DNA from: UBA2991 sp965221735
Lineage (GTDB): Bacteria; Chloroflexota; Dehalococcoidia; Tepidiformales; Tepidiformaceae
Direction: 5' to 3'
Length of the DNA: 64,000 nucleotides
Assembly: GCA_965221735.1 (NCBI GenBank)
Contig: OZ244910.1
Location: 1,674,001 to 1,738,000, forward strand
Part shown: positions 9,145 to 18,700 of the stretch, in pieces
How positions within the stretch are numbered: the stretch's first letter is position 1
Layout of the letters: every line of letters begins with the position of its first letter
Made by a program: the position numbers and the translations under genes
Notes under the pieces: model-generated
Told to the model about the DNA's origin: nothing
Seen by the model: the letters and a program-made list of their open reading frames with translations, nothing else
Databases searched by the model: none

Positions 9145-10391
9145 GCATCGATACGGCCCGGCTGCGGGAGGACTTCCCCATCCTGAGCCGCGAGGTGAAC
9201 GGGCGTCCGCTCGTCTACCTCGACAACGCCGCGACGACGCAGAAGCCGCGCGCGGTCATCGACGCGCTCACGCACTACTACGAGACGCAGAACTCGAACA
9301 TCCACCGGGGCATCCACACACTCGCCGTCGAGGCGACGGACGCGTACGAGGGCGTGCGCGAGAAGGCGGCGCGGCACATCGGCGCGGGGAACGCGGAGGA
9401 CATCGTCTTCACGCGGAACACGACCGAGTCCATCAACCTCGTGGCGCGGGCCTGGGGCGACGCGAACCTGCGCGAGGGCGACGAGATCGTGCTCACGCTG
9501 ATGGAGCACCACTCGAACATCGTGCCGTGGCAGCTGCTGGCGGCGCGCACGGGCGCGCAGCTCCGCTACGCCGGCGTCGACGCCGAGGGGCGGCTCGACC
9601 TGGACGAAGTGCGCTCGCTTATCGACGAGCGGACGAAGCTCGTGAGCGTCACGCACATGTCGAACGTGCTCGGCACGATCAACCCGATCGCGGAGATCGC
9701 GGAGATGGCGCGAGCGGCGGGCGCGCTGCTGCTCGTCGACGGGGCGCAGAGCGCTCCGCATCTGCCCGTCGACGTCGAAGCGCTGGGCTGCGACGTGTTC
9801 GCCCTCTCCGCGCACAAGATGCTGGGCCCGACGGGCGTCGGCGTGCTCTGGGCGCGACCCGGACTGCTCGCGGAGATGGAACCATTCCTGGGCGGCGGCG
9901 AGATGATCTCGATCGTGAAGCCGGAAGGGTCGACGTGGGCGGAGGGGCCGCACAAGTTCGAGGCGGGCACGCCGAACATCGCCGACGTGATCGCGTTCGG
10001 GGCGGCGCTCGACTACCTGCGCGATCTCGGCATGGCGGAGGTGCGCGAGCACGAGAAGCGCATCACGGCCTACGCGATCGAGGCGCTGGAGCGGTCAGGC
10101 GGCATTACCGTTCACGGTCCGCACGACGTGGAGGTGCGGGGCGGGGCGGTCAGCTTCGAGGTGGACGGCGTGCATCCGCACGACATCAGCACGATCGTCG
10201 ATGCGTACGGCGTCGCGATCCGGGCGGGGCACCACTGCGCGCAGCTGCTGATGCGCCACCTGAGCGTTCCGGCGACGAACCGGGCGAGCTTCTACCTCTA
10301 CAACGAAGAACGAGAAGTCGATGCGCTGGTAGAAGCGCTCGACGAAGCGAAACGGGTGTTTGGACGTGTCGAGAGCCGAACCGCAGTTTGA
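9141..10391 (+). CDS. sufS: SufS cysteine desulfurase (class V aminotransferase fold)
   Basis: A 416-residue PLP enzyme that takes sulfur from cysteine as a persulfide and passes it to SufU. The PLP-binding lysine is Lys226 in ALSAHKMLGPTG, and the nucleophilic cysteine is Cys366 in IRAGHHCAQ, the type II (SufS) active-site loop. Other family marks are YLDNAATTQKP at 27 and HHSN near 123. Length and order are typical. The last ~25 bases overlap the start of sufU. Confidence 0.97.
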   Translation: MSIDTARLREDFPILSREVNGRPLVYLDNAATTQKPRAVIDALTHYYETQNSNIHRGIHTLAVEATDAYEGVREKAARHIGAGNAEDIVFTRNTTESINLVARAWGDANLREGDEIVLTLMEHHSNIVPWQLLAARTGAQLRYAGVDAEGRLDLDEVRSLIDERTKLVSVTHMSNVLGTINPIAEIAEMARAAGALLLVDGAQSAPHLPVDVEALGCDVFALSAHKMLGPTGVGVLWARPGLLAEMEPFLGGGEMISIVKPEGSTWAEGPHKFEAGTPNIADVIAFGAALDYLRDLGMAEVREHEKRITAYAIEALERSGGITVHGPHDVEVRGGAVSFEVDGVHPHDISTIVDAYGVAIRAGHHCAQLLMRHLSVPATNRASFYLYNEEREVDALVEALDEAKRVFGRVESRTAV

Positions 10392-10833
10392 CGAGCTGTA
10401 CCGCGAGGTGATCCTCGATCACTACCGGCGTCCCCGGAACGCCGGGTCGCTGGCGGCGCCCACGCACCAGGCGGAGGGCGCGAATCCCGTCTGCGGCGAC
10501 GAGATCGAACTGGACGTCGCGGTCGAGGGAGACGTGATCTGCGAGATGGCGTTCCGCGGGCAGGGCTGCTCGATCAGCCAGTCCAGCGCCTCGATGATGA
10601 CCGAACGCATCAGCGGCGGGACGATCGGCGAAGCGCGGAAGGTCATGCGGTTGTTCGAGGCGCAGCTCGTGGACGCGGCCGAGCCCGACCCGGAGCTGGG
10701 CGATCTCGAGGCCTTGCAGGGTGTGGCACAGTTCCCCGTACGGGTGAAGTGCGCCCTTCTCTGCTGGAAAGTCCTGCGCGAAGCCCTGAGTATTGACGAC
10801 ACCGACCACGCGACGACCCCGCAAGGAGACTGA
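10366..10833 (+). CDS. sufU: SufU, zinc-dependent sulfurtransferase
   Basis: A 155-residue SufU that accepts persulfide sulfur from SufS. Zinc ligands are Cys43 with Asp45 (NPVCGDE), Cys68 (GQGCSIS) and Cys129 (VKCALLCW). The insertion EAQLVDAAEPDPELGDLEAL between the second and third ligands distinguishes SufU from IscU. GTG at 10366 is taken as start; TTG at 10360 is an alternative, and both lie inside sufS. The overlap implies tight coupling of donor and acceptor. Confidence 0.93.
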   Translation: MSRAEPQFDELYREVILDHYRRPRNAGSLAAPTHQAEGANPVCGDEIELDVAVEGDVICEMAFRGQGCSISQSSASMMTERISGGTIGEARKVMRLFEAQLVDAAEPDPELGDLEALQGVAQFPVRVKCALLCWKVLREALSIDDTDHATTPQGD

Positions 10834-10834
10834 G

Positions 10835-11161
10835 ATGGCCGACACCGAGACGAAGATCCGACCGACCGACGAGGAGCTGCGCGAGCGCATTCGCGAGGTG
10901 AAGGACCCCGAGATCGACATGAGCATCGTCGACCTGGGGCTCGTCTACGAGATCGAGTGGGACGAGGGCACGGTGAACGTGAAGATGACGCTCACGAGCC
11001 CGGGCTGCCCGCTGGGGCCGATCATCCGGGGCGCGGTGTACGCGAAGGTGAAGGACCTGCCGGGCGTCGAGGACGTGGACGTCGAGATCGTCTGGAATCC
11101 GCCCTGGGACCCGCGCACGATGGCGAGCGAAGACGTCAAGATGGCGCTGGGTATCTGGTAG
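10835..11161 (+). CDS. sufT: SufT-like DUF59 / MIP18-family Fe-S maturation factor
   Basis: A 108-residue MIP18/DUF59 protein, last gene of the suf operon. The start at 10835 is set by AAGGAG at 10823-10828; the longer frame runs back into sufU. Motifs are KDPEIDMSIVDLGLVYEI near the N-terminus and TSPGCPLGP, containing the conserved Cys, in the middle; the tail W-N-P-P-W-D-P is typical. SufT proteins help deliver Fe-S clusters to target proteins. No gene follows closely enough on this strand to be certain that the operon continues. Confidence 0.92.
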   Translation: MADTETKIRPTDEELRERIREVKDPEIDMSIVDLGLVYEIEWDEGTVNVKMTLTSPGCPLGPIIRGAVYAKVKDLPGVEDVDVEIVWNPPWDPRTMASEDVKMALGIW

Positions 11162-11230
11162 GGCGCCAACCACCCCTCACTGCCTGAACCCCGGAGGCCC
11201 CCCGGCGCGGCTGTAGACTAGGCGTGTCCG

Positions 11231-11665
11231 ATGGCGTGCGAACAGGAGACCGCGAACACCCTGCGGGAGGCGGGCTTCCGCGTGACCCCGCAGCGGCTGC
11301 TCGTCGCGTCGGCGCTGCGGCACGCTGGACGCCACCTGAGCGCCGCCGAGATCGCGGACGAGGTCCGCACGGTCTACCCGATGGTGGACCTGAGCACCGT
11401 CTACCGGACGGTGGAGATGCTGAAGCGCCTCCAGCTCGCGACGGTGACGGACATGGGCGGCGACGACCTGCTCTTCGAGTGGTCGGCGGGGGAGGCGCAC
11501 CACCACCTGATCTGCTCGAGCTGCCGGAGGATGCAGGTGCTCGACCACCGCTACCTGGAGCGGCTGGCGGAGGAGGTCGGAAGGGACTTCGGCTTCCAGG
11601 CCGACCTCCAGCACTTCGCCATCTTCGGCGTCTGCCAGGACTGCCGGGAGGAGGCGAAGGCGTGA
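11231..11665 (+). CDS. Fur-family metal- or peroxide-responsive repressor
   Basis: A 144-residue Fur/PerR/Zur-type protein. The winged HTH is at 12-70 (RVTPQRLLVASAL; DLSTVYRTVEML as recognition helix). The dimerisation domain has the regulatory metal cluster around EAHHHLIC (89-95), and structural zinc CxxC pairs at 95/98 and 135/138. Iron, zinc or peroxide sensing cannot be told apart from sequence alone. Its stop overlaps the next start (GTGA), so it is cotranscribed with glcDEF, an unusual partnership. TAGACT (11214-11219) may be its -10 box. Confidence 0.9.
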   Translation: MACEQETANTLREAGFRVTPQRLLVASALRHAGRHLSAAEIADEVRTVYPMVDLSTVYRTVEMLKRLQLATVTDMGGDDLLFEWSAGEAHHHLICSSCRRMQVLDHRYLERLAEEVGRDFGFQADLQHFAIFGVCQDCREEAKA

Positions 11666-13104
11666 GCGCGGAGCTGCTGAAGGCGCTCCGGGACGTGGTC
11701 GGGCGGGAGCACGTGCTGCACAAGCCCGAGGACCTGCTCGTGTACGAGCTCGACGGGACGATCGACCGGTCGCTGCCGGACGCGGTCGTGTTCCCCGGAA
11801 ACACGGAGGAGGTGCAGCGGGTCGTGCACGCCTGCAACGCCCTCGATATTCCCGTGACGCCGCGCGGGGCGGGGACGGGGCTGAGCGGCGGGGCCGTGCC
11901 GACGCGGCAGGGCGTCGTGCTGGCGACGGCGCGCATGCGGCGCATCCTCGATGTCGACCCGGTGGAGCGGACGGCGACGGTCGAGCCGGGCGTTGCCAAC
12001 ATCCGGCTCTCGGAGATCGCCGCGGAGCACGGGCTCTTCTACGCACCGGATCCGAGCAGCCAGAAGGCCTGCACGATCGGCGGGAACGTGGCGGAGAACG
12101 CGGGCGGGCCGCACTGCCTCGCGCTCGGGGTCACGACGAACCACGTGATCGGCATGGAGGTCGTGACGGCGAGCGGGGAGGTCGAGTGGCTGGGGAGCCA
12201 CGGGCCGGAGCCCACCGGCTACGACCTGCGCGGGCTCTTCATCGGGTCGGAGGGGACGCTGGGGATCGCGACGAAAGTGGTGGTGCGGCTTGTGCCCGTG
12301 CCGGAGACGGTCGTGACGCTGCTCGCGATCTTCGACGACGTGGAGAGCGCGAGCGAGACGGTCTCGGCGGTGATCGGGGCGGGGCTCGTGCCGGCGGCGC
12401 TCGAAATGATGGACCGGGTCACGCTGCAGGCGGCGGAGGCGGGGCTGCGCTGCGGCTATCCGCCGGACGCGGGGGCGGTGCTGCTGATCGAGCTGGACGG
12501 GATTGAGGAGGTGGTGCGGGGGCAGGTGACGCAGGCGCGGGCGGCCTGCAATGAGCACGGCGCGACCGAGATCCGCACGGCCACCGAACCGGCGGAGCGG
12601 GAGCTGCTGTGGAAGGGGCGGAAGGGCGCGATCGGAGCGCTGGGGCGGATCGCGCCGAACTACTACCTGCTCGACGGGGTGGTGCCGCGCTCGAAGCTGG
12701 TCCAGACGATGGGGGACGTGGCGCGCATCGGGGAGGGGTACGGATTCCCCGTGGCGAACGTGTTCCATGCGGGGGACGGCAACCTGCACCCCTGTCTCCT
12801 GTTCGACGAGCGCGAGGAGGGGGCGACGGCGCGGGTGCTGGAGGCGGGGGCGGAGATCATGCAGGTCTGCGTGGACGCGGGTGGAGCGCTGACGGGGGAG
12901 CACGGGGTGGGCTTCGAGAAGAACCGCTTCATGGCCTGGCTCTACAGCGAGACCGACCTGGAGAACATGCGGCGGGTGCGGGGGGTCTTCGGGAACGAGG
13001 GCGCGTTCAACCCGTGCAAGGTGCTGCCGGAAGGCACCGGCTGCGGCGAGATGGCGCACCAGAAGGGGGCGCTGGCGGCCGCCGGTCCGGACGCCTATGT
13101 CTGA
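11662..13104 (+). CDS. glcD: Glycolate / D-lactate oxidase FAD subunit (GlcD-like)
   Basis: A 480-residue FAD-linked 2-hydroxy-acid dehydrogenase. The VAO-type FAD domain contains PRGAGTGLSGGAVP near 70 and GGNVAENAGG near 140. The C-terminal cap has the substrate and metal region HAGDGNLHP near 370 and GEHGVGFEK near 412. It oxidises glycolate or D-lactate and passes electrons through GlcE and GlcF to the quinone pool. GTG at 11662 overlaps the Fur-like stop; the longer open frame is out of phase with Fur and not real. glcE overlaps its last eight bases. Confidence 0.92.
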   Translation: MSAELLKALRDVVGREHVLHKPEDLLVYELDGTIDRSLPDAVVFPGNTEEVQRVVHACNALDIPVTPRGAGTGLSGGAVPTRQGVVLATARMRRILDVDPVERTATVEPGVANIRLSEIAAEHGLFYAPDPSSQKACTIGGNVAENAGGPHCLALGVTTNHVIGMEVVTASGEVEWLGSHGPEPTGYDLRGLFIGSEGTLGIATKVVVRLVPVPETVVTLLAIFDDVESASETVSAVIGAGLVPAALEMMDRVTLQAAEAGLRCGYPPDAGAVLLIELDGIEEVVRGQVTQARAACNEHGATEIRTATEPAERELLWKGRKGAIGALGRIAPNYYLLDGVVPRSKLVQTMGDVARIGEGYGFPVANVFHAGDGNLHPCLLFDEREEGATARVLEAGAEIMQVCVDAGGALTGEHGVGFEKNRFMAWLYSETDLENMRRVRGVFGNEGAFNPCKVLPEGTGCGEMAHQKGALAAAGPDAYV

Positions 13105-14275
13105 GGCGGCGGCGCCTGCGCCGCCGCTCGTGGCGGGACGCGCGCCGGATGCGGTGGTCGCGCCCGCGAGCCTGGACGAGCTGCGGGAGCTGGTGGCGGA
13201 GCGCGACGGACGCACGCTCGTGCAGGTGGGGGGAGGGACGCAGCTTGCGCTGGGAGGCGCGCCGCGGGAGCCGTTCACGCTGGTCGATGTGCGGGGGGCG
13301 CTGGCGGGGGAGGTCGAGCACGAGCCCGCCGACCTGACGGCGGTCGCGCCGGCGGGGGTCACGCTTGGGGAGCTGGACGCACAGCTCGCGGGGGCAGGGC
13401 AGCGGCTGCCGCTCGATCCACCGCACGCGGAGCGGGCGACGCTCGGGGGGTTGCTGGCAGTGGGGACAGGGGGTCCGCTGCGCACAAGGCACGGGCTTCC
13501 GCGGGACTTCGTGCTGGGGATGACGGTCCTGCGCGCGGACGGGGAACTGGTGAAGGCGGGCGGGCGCGTCGTGAAGAACGTGACCGGATACGACCTGATG
13601 CGGCTCTGGTGCGGGTCGCTGGGCACGATCGGGATCGTGACGTCGGTGGCGGTGCGGGTGCTGCCACGCGTGGAGACGATCGACCTGCGCTTCGAGGTGG
13701 GGTCGCTGGCGGAGGGGCAGGCGCTGGCGGAACGGTTCCTGCGGGCGGACCTGCGGCCGGAGCTGCTCGACCTGACGAGGGGGGACGGTGGGTGGTCGGG
13801 GGTCGTGAGGCTGACCGAGGGGACCGTGCCCAAGGCGGAGGGCATTGCCAAGGCAGACCTGGCGCCGTCCGGCGACGGCGACTACCTGGCGGTAAGGGAC
13901 CTCGGATTCGGGGAAGGCGACGCGCTCACGCTGCGCGCCTCGTGCCCGACGAGCGCGATCGCGTCGACTACGACTGCGCTCGAAGCGCTGGGGCCGTCAC
14001 GGATGCTTGTGCGGCCACTCGCGCGGGAGGTGCGGGCGACCTGGGAGGAGGGGGCGCTGCCGGACGGGGATGCCATCGGGGGCGCGGTGGGGAGGCTGCG
14101 GGCGGGGCTGGCGGAGAGCGGCGGCGCGCTCGTCGCGGAGCGCATCCCGGACGAGCTGCGGGGGGCGCTCGATCCGTGGGGACGGCCGGCGAACTTCGGG
14201 CGGATGGCGGCGGTGAAGGCGGCATTCGACCCGGACGGGCGGCTGAACGCGGGCCGGTACGTGGGCGGCCTCTGA
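13097..14275 (+). CDS. glcE: Glycolate oxidase FAD-binding subunit (GlcE-like)
   Basis: A 392-residue second FAD-type subunit. The N-terminal half carries a PCMH FAD fold: VQVGGGTQLALGG near 43, ATLGGLLAVGTGG near 115, and KNVTGYDLMRLWCGSLG near 160. The C-terminal half is diverged and lacks the His-rich substrate loop seen in GlcD, as is normal for GlcE. It overlaps glcD by eight bases and is followed by glcF after one base, giving the conserved D-E-F order. Confidence 0.9.
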   Translation: MSEAAAPAPPLVAGRAPDAVVAPASLDELRELVAERDGRTLVQVGGGTQLALGGAPREPFTLVDVRGALAGEVEHEPADLTAVAPAGVTLGELDAQLAGAGQRLPLDPPHAERATLGGLLAVGTGGPLRTRHGLPRDFVLGMTVLRADGELVKAGGRVVKNVTGYDLMRLWCGSLGTIGIVTSVAVRVLPRVETIDLRFEVGSLAEGQALAERFLRADLRPELLDLTRGDGGWSGVVRLTEGTVPKAEGIAKADLAPSGDGDYLAVRDLGFGEGDALTLRASCPTSAIASTTTALEALGPSRMLVRPLAREVRATWEEGALPDGDAIGGAVGRLRAGLAESGGALVAERIPDELRGALDPWGRPANFGRMAAVKAAFDPDGRLNAGRYVGGL

Positions 14276-14276
14276 G

Positions 14277-15536
14277 ATGACGGGCTGGCCGCTCGCCGAG
14301 GATGCTCCGGATACGGCGGACCTGGCGAAGTGCGTCCACTGCGGGCTCTGCGTGAACGCGTGCCCGACCTACGCGATCACGGGGCTGGAGGCGGAGTCAC
14401 CGCGGGGGCGCATTCACCTGGCGCGGGCGGTGGCGGAGGACCGCATCCCGTTGACGGAGGCGGTGCAGGGCCACTGGGAGCTGTGCCTGCAGTGCCGGGC
14501 CTGCGAGGCCGTCTGCCCGAGCGGCGTCCCGTACGGACGGATCATGGAGCGGGCGCGGGCGCAGCTCGACGCGGCGCCGCCGTCGAGGGGCTGGGAGCGG
14601 CGGCTGCGTCGCTTCGCCCTGCGGAACGTGGTGGCGAGGCCGCAAGTGCTCGCGGCGATGCTGGCGCCGGTGCGCTGGTTCGCGCGTTCGCCCCTGCGGG
14701 GGCTCGTGCGGGCATCGGGGGTGCTGCGGCTGGCGGGGCCGCTGGGGCGGCTGGAAGCGCAGCTCGGGCGTCCGGGGAGGCCGTTCCGGGCGCGGGACGC
14801 CGCAGGAACGGGCGATGTCGCGCTGTTCACCGGGTGCGTCATGGGGGAGCTGTTCGGGGACGTGCATCGCGCGAGCGTGCGCGTGCTGGAGCGGAGCGGG
14901 GCGGACGTGTTCGCGCCGCGGGGGCAGGCGTGCTGCGGGGCGCTCAGCGCGCACGACGGCGACCTCGAGCAGGCGCGGCGGCTGGCGCGGGCGAACATCG
15001 CCGCGTTCGAGGCGTCGGGCGCGGAGACGATCGTCGTGAACTCGGCGGGGTGCGGCGCGGCAATGAAGGAGTACGGCGAGCTGCTGGCGGAAGACGCCGC
15101 CTTCGCCCGGCGCGCGGAGGCGGTGGCGGCGAAGGTGGTCGACTTCAGCGAGTACCTGGCGGGGCGCGACCTGCCGGCGGGGCGGCTGGGGGCGCGGGTG
15201 GCGTACCAGGACGCCTGCCACCTCGCGCACGCGCAGGGGATCAGCGCGGAGCCACGGGCGTTGCTGGAAGCGGTCGAGGGGTGCGAGCTGGTCGAGACGG
15301 AGGGGGCGGACATGTGCTGCGGGGCGGCGGGCATCTACAGCCTCATCCAGCCGGCGATGTCGGGGGAGCTGCGGGCGCGGAAGGCGGCGCAGTTCCGGGA
15401 GCACCGGCCGGACGTGATCGTGACCGCGAATCCGGGGTGCCAGATGCAGTACGAGGCGGCGGTGCGGGAGGCGGGGATCGAGGCGCGGGTCCTGCACGTG
15501 GCGGAGGCGCTGGACGAGGCGGGGGGTAGTGACTAG
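14277..15536 (+). CDS. glcF: Glycolate oxidase iron-sulfur subunit (GlcF-like)
   Basis: A 419-residue electron-transfer subunit. Two 4Fe-4S ferredoxin motifs, CVHCGLCVNACP (Cys19, 22, 25, 29) and CLQCRACEAVCP near 70, are followed by two CCG domains with CCGALSAHDG near 218 and CCGAAGIYS near 346, which form the heterodisulfide-reductase-type cysteine-rich site. It carries electrons from the flavin subunits to membrane quinone. The stop lies inside the left arm of the inverted repeat that separates it from mfd. Confidence 0.93.
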   Translation: MTGWPLAEDAPDTADLAKCVHCGLCVNACPTYAITGLEAESPRGRIHLARAVAEDRIPLTEAVQGHWELCLQCRACEAVCPSGVPYGRIMERARAQLDAAPPSRGWERRLRRFALRNVVARPQVLAAMLAPVRWFARSPLRGLVRASGVLRLAGPLGRLEAQLGRPGRPFRARDAAGTGDVALFTGCVMGELFGDVHRASVRVLERSGADVFAPRGQACCGALSAHDGDLEQARRLARANIAAFEASGAETIVVNSAGCGAAMKEYGELLAEDAAFARRAEAVAAKVVDFSEYLAGRDLPAGRLGARVAYQDACHLAHAQGISAEPRALLEAVEGCELVETEGADMCCGAAGIYSLIQPAMSGELRARKAAQFREHRPDVIVTANPGCQMQYEAAVREAGIEARVLHVAEALDEAGGSD

Positions 15537-15676
15537 TGGATAGTGAGTAGTGGGTGGTGGCTCGCTTTGCTCGCGGTGGTCGGTGGTCGGTGGTCGGTGA
15601 GGGCTAGCCGAGGGCCGGGCGCGGGCCAATAGCCCACTACGCACCAATCACCAGTCACTATCCACTATTCACTACC
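15525..15676. repeat. 28-bp imperfect inverted repeat flanking a GT-rich spacer
   Basis: The left arm 15525-15552 and right arm 15649-15676 are inverted copies matching at 25 of 28 positions, built from a TAGTGGATAGTGA-type core. The 96-base spacer contains a direct repeat of GGTGGTC units (15577-15600). The left arm overlaps the last codons of glcF. The structure could form a long hairpin in RNA, act as a bidirectional terminator, or be a dispersed repeat or small mobile palindrome. No coding potential is apparent in the spacer. Confidence 0.7.
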
Positions 15677-15699
15677 GCCCACTGCTACCCTGTTGCGAC

Positions 15700-15722
15700 G
15701 CCCGAGCGCTGAGCGCTCGGGC
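15700..15722. promoter_or_regulatory. 11-bp hairpin upstream of mfd
   Basis: A perfect 11-base inverted repeat around a single G, with core CCCGAGCGCT and its complement, begins 45 bases before the mfd start. A T run does not follow, so an intrinsic terminator is not clearly indicated; it may help separate glcF and mfd transcription. Confidence 0.45.
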
Positions 15723-15744
15723 CGATCGGCGTTGGAGCGCGAGT

Positions 15745-18700
15745 GTGACGAGTCAGCTGGAGGGCGTGCGGACGGCGGTCGAGGGGCGCCTCGGCGGGTT
15801 GGCGCGTGCGCGCGAGCGGGTCGCGCTGGGCGCGCCGGAGGCGGCGAAGCCCGTGACGATGGCGGCGATGGCGGCGGGGCGAGCGGGGCCGACGCTCGTC
15901 CTGGCGCCGAGCCCCGGGCGGGCGTCGCTGCTGGCAGAGGAGCTGGCGCTCTACGCAGGGGAGTTGCCAGTGGTGCGGCTTCCTGCGGGCGAGCGGCTTC
16001 CGTACGAGCTGGCCGAGGACGACCCGGCAGCAATCGCCGAGCGCGACCGGGCGCTGCGCCAGCTACGGGCGGGGGAGCCGGCGATCGTCGTGGCGTCGTG
16101 GGCGGCGGTGGCGGAGTTCCGGGCGGGGCCGGAAGTGGAGGCGGCGGGGACGGAGGTACGAGTCGGGGGGACGCTCGCGCCGGAAACGCTCCAGCGTCGG
16201 CTGGAGGAGGCGGGGTACCGCTTCGAGGCGCTGGCGGAGGAGCCGGGGACGGCGGCGCGGCGGGGCGGCATCCTCGACGTGTTCCCGGCGGGGGCGGAGG
16301 AGCCGCTGCGGATCGAGTTCTTCGGGGACGAGGTCGAGAGCATCCGGCGGATCGACCTGGAGACGCAGCGGAGCATCGAGCGCGTGCAATCGGTGGTGCT
16401 GCCGCCGCTGGCGAGCCACACGCCCGAGGCGCAAGCGCGCGCCCGCGAGGTGCGGGACGCGATCAGCGTCGGGGGGGAAGCGGCGGAGGCGATCGCACAG
16501 GAGCTGGAGCTGCTGGCGGGGGGCGAGCGCAGCCGCTTCCCCGGGTACTTCGAGCCGCTCCTGAACCGCGCGACTGCGTTCGACTACCTCGAACCGGACA
16601 CGCTGGTGATCGTCGACGAGCGGGAGGAGGGCGTGGACGCGCTCGACCTGCACGTTCGCCACCAGGAGGAGGCGCGGGGGGCGCTCGAACGGCGGGGGGA
16701 GATCCCAGAGGGGTTGCCGACGCTCGGGCTCGAACCGGAGGCGGTGGGGCGGCTACTGGACGCGCACGAGGCGCGCGTCGAGCTGGGGCGGTTCGGGGCG
16801 GAGGAGCTGGGGGCGGAGCGGCTGCCGTTCGCGACGCCGCCTTCGTTCGGGGGGCGGATCCGGGAGGTGGTGCGGCAGGCGACCGAGTGGGCGGAGGAGG
16901 GACGGGCGGTGGTGCTGGCCTCGCAGCAGGCGCTGCGGCTGGCCGACCTGATGGAGGAGGCGGGGCTGACCCCGCGGTTGACGCGCGAGCTCGACACGAC
17001 GCCGGAGCCGGGGGTGGTCGCGATCGTGCCGGCGACGGCGTCCGGGGGGTTCCTGCTGGAGGAGACGTTCGCGCTGATCAGCGACGAGGAGGTGTTCGGG
17101 CTGCGGCGGACGCGGCGTCCGCAAAGGCGGCGGCGGGGGATCACGCCGAACATCCTGACGACGCTCCAGCCGGGCGACTCGGTTGTGCACATCGACCACG
17201 GGATCGCACGGTTCGCGGGGCTCACGCGGCGGACCACGGAGGGCGTCGAGCGGGAGTACCTGGAGCTGGAGTACGCGGATGGTGACCGGCTCTTCGTTCC
17301 GACCGACCAGCTTGACGCGGTCAGCGCCTACGTCGGGCCGAGCGACCGGCCGCCGTCACTGACGCGGCTGGGTTCGCAGGAATGGGCGCACACGAAGCGT
17401 CGCGTGCGGCGGGCGGTGGCGGAGATCGCGCAGGAGCTGCTCGACCTGTACGCGCGGCGGGCGGTGGCGGTGGGGGACGCGTGCGCGGAGGACGGGCCCT
17501 GGCAGATCGAGATGGAGGGGGCGTTCCCGTTCGTGGAGACGCCGGACCAGCTGCAGGCGATCACGGACGTGAAGGCGGACATGGAGTCGACGAAGCCAAT
17601 GGACCGGCTGATCGCGGGGGACGTGGGGTACGGGAAGACGGAGGTGGCGGTGCGGGCGGCGTTCAAGACGGTGATGGCGGGGCGGCAGGTGGCCGTGCTC
17701 GTGCCGACGACAGTGCTCGCGGAGCAGCACGGGCAGACGTTCCGGGAGCGGATGAGCGGCTTCCCGGTCGAGGTCGCGGTGCTGTCGCGTTTCCGCGGGA
17801 CGGGGGAGCAGCACGACATCGTCGACGGCATCAAGGGGGGTGCCATCGACATCGCGATCGGCACGCACCGGCTGCTGCAGCGGGACGTCGCGTTCAAGGA
17901 CCTGGGGCTGGTGGTCATCGACGAGGAGCAGCGGTTCGGGGTCGCGCACAAGGAGCGCTTCCGGCAGATGCGGGCGGAGGTCGACACGCTGACGATGTCG
18001 GCGACGCCGATCCCGCGGACGCTGCAGATGTCGCTGGCGGGGATCCGGGACACGTCGATGGTGGCGACGCCGCCGGAGGAGCGGCTGCCGATCCGGACGT
18101 ACGTGACGGGGTGGGACGACGAGATCGTGCGCGAGGCGATCCAGCGGGAGATGGAGCGGGGCGGGCAGGTCTACTTCGTGCACAACCGCGTGCACAACAT
18201 CGAACGCATCGCGATGCGGCTGCGGGAGCTCGTGCCGGAGGCGGCGATCGCGATCGGGCACGGGCAGATGCCGGAGGACCGGCTCGAACGCGTGATGGTC
18301 GAGTTCGGAGCGGGCGAGTACGACGTGCTGCTCTGCACGACGATCATCGAGAGCGGGCTCGACCTGCCGAACGTGAACACGATCATCATCAACAACGCGA
18401 ACCAGTTCGGGTTGGCGCAGCTCTACCAGCTTCGGGGTCGGGTGGGACGCTCGGCGAACCGCGCGTTCGCGTACTTCCTCTACGATCGCAACCGGGCGAT
18501 CTCGGAGGCGGCGCAGAAGCGGCTGGCGGCGATCTTCGAGGCGGCGGAGCTGGGGTCGGGGTTCCAGATCGCGCTGCGGGACCTCGAGATTCGCGGGGCG
18601 GGGAACCTGCTGGGGGCGGAGCAGAGCGGGCACATCGCGGCGGTGGGGTTCGACCTGTTCTCGAAGCTGGTGGGGGAGGCGGTGGAGTCGCTGCGGGGCG

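Noticed and set aside
15577..15600. Short GGTGGTC direct repeats as a possible CRISPR or satellite
   Set aside because: Units are about seven bases without spacers; they form the centre of the inverted repeat and are too short for a CRISPR array.
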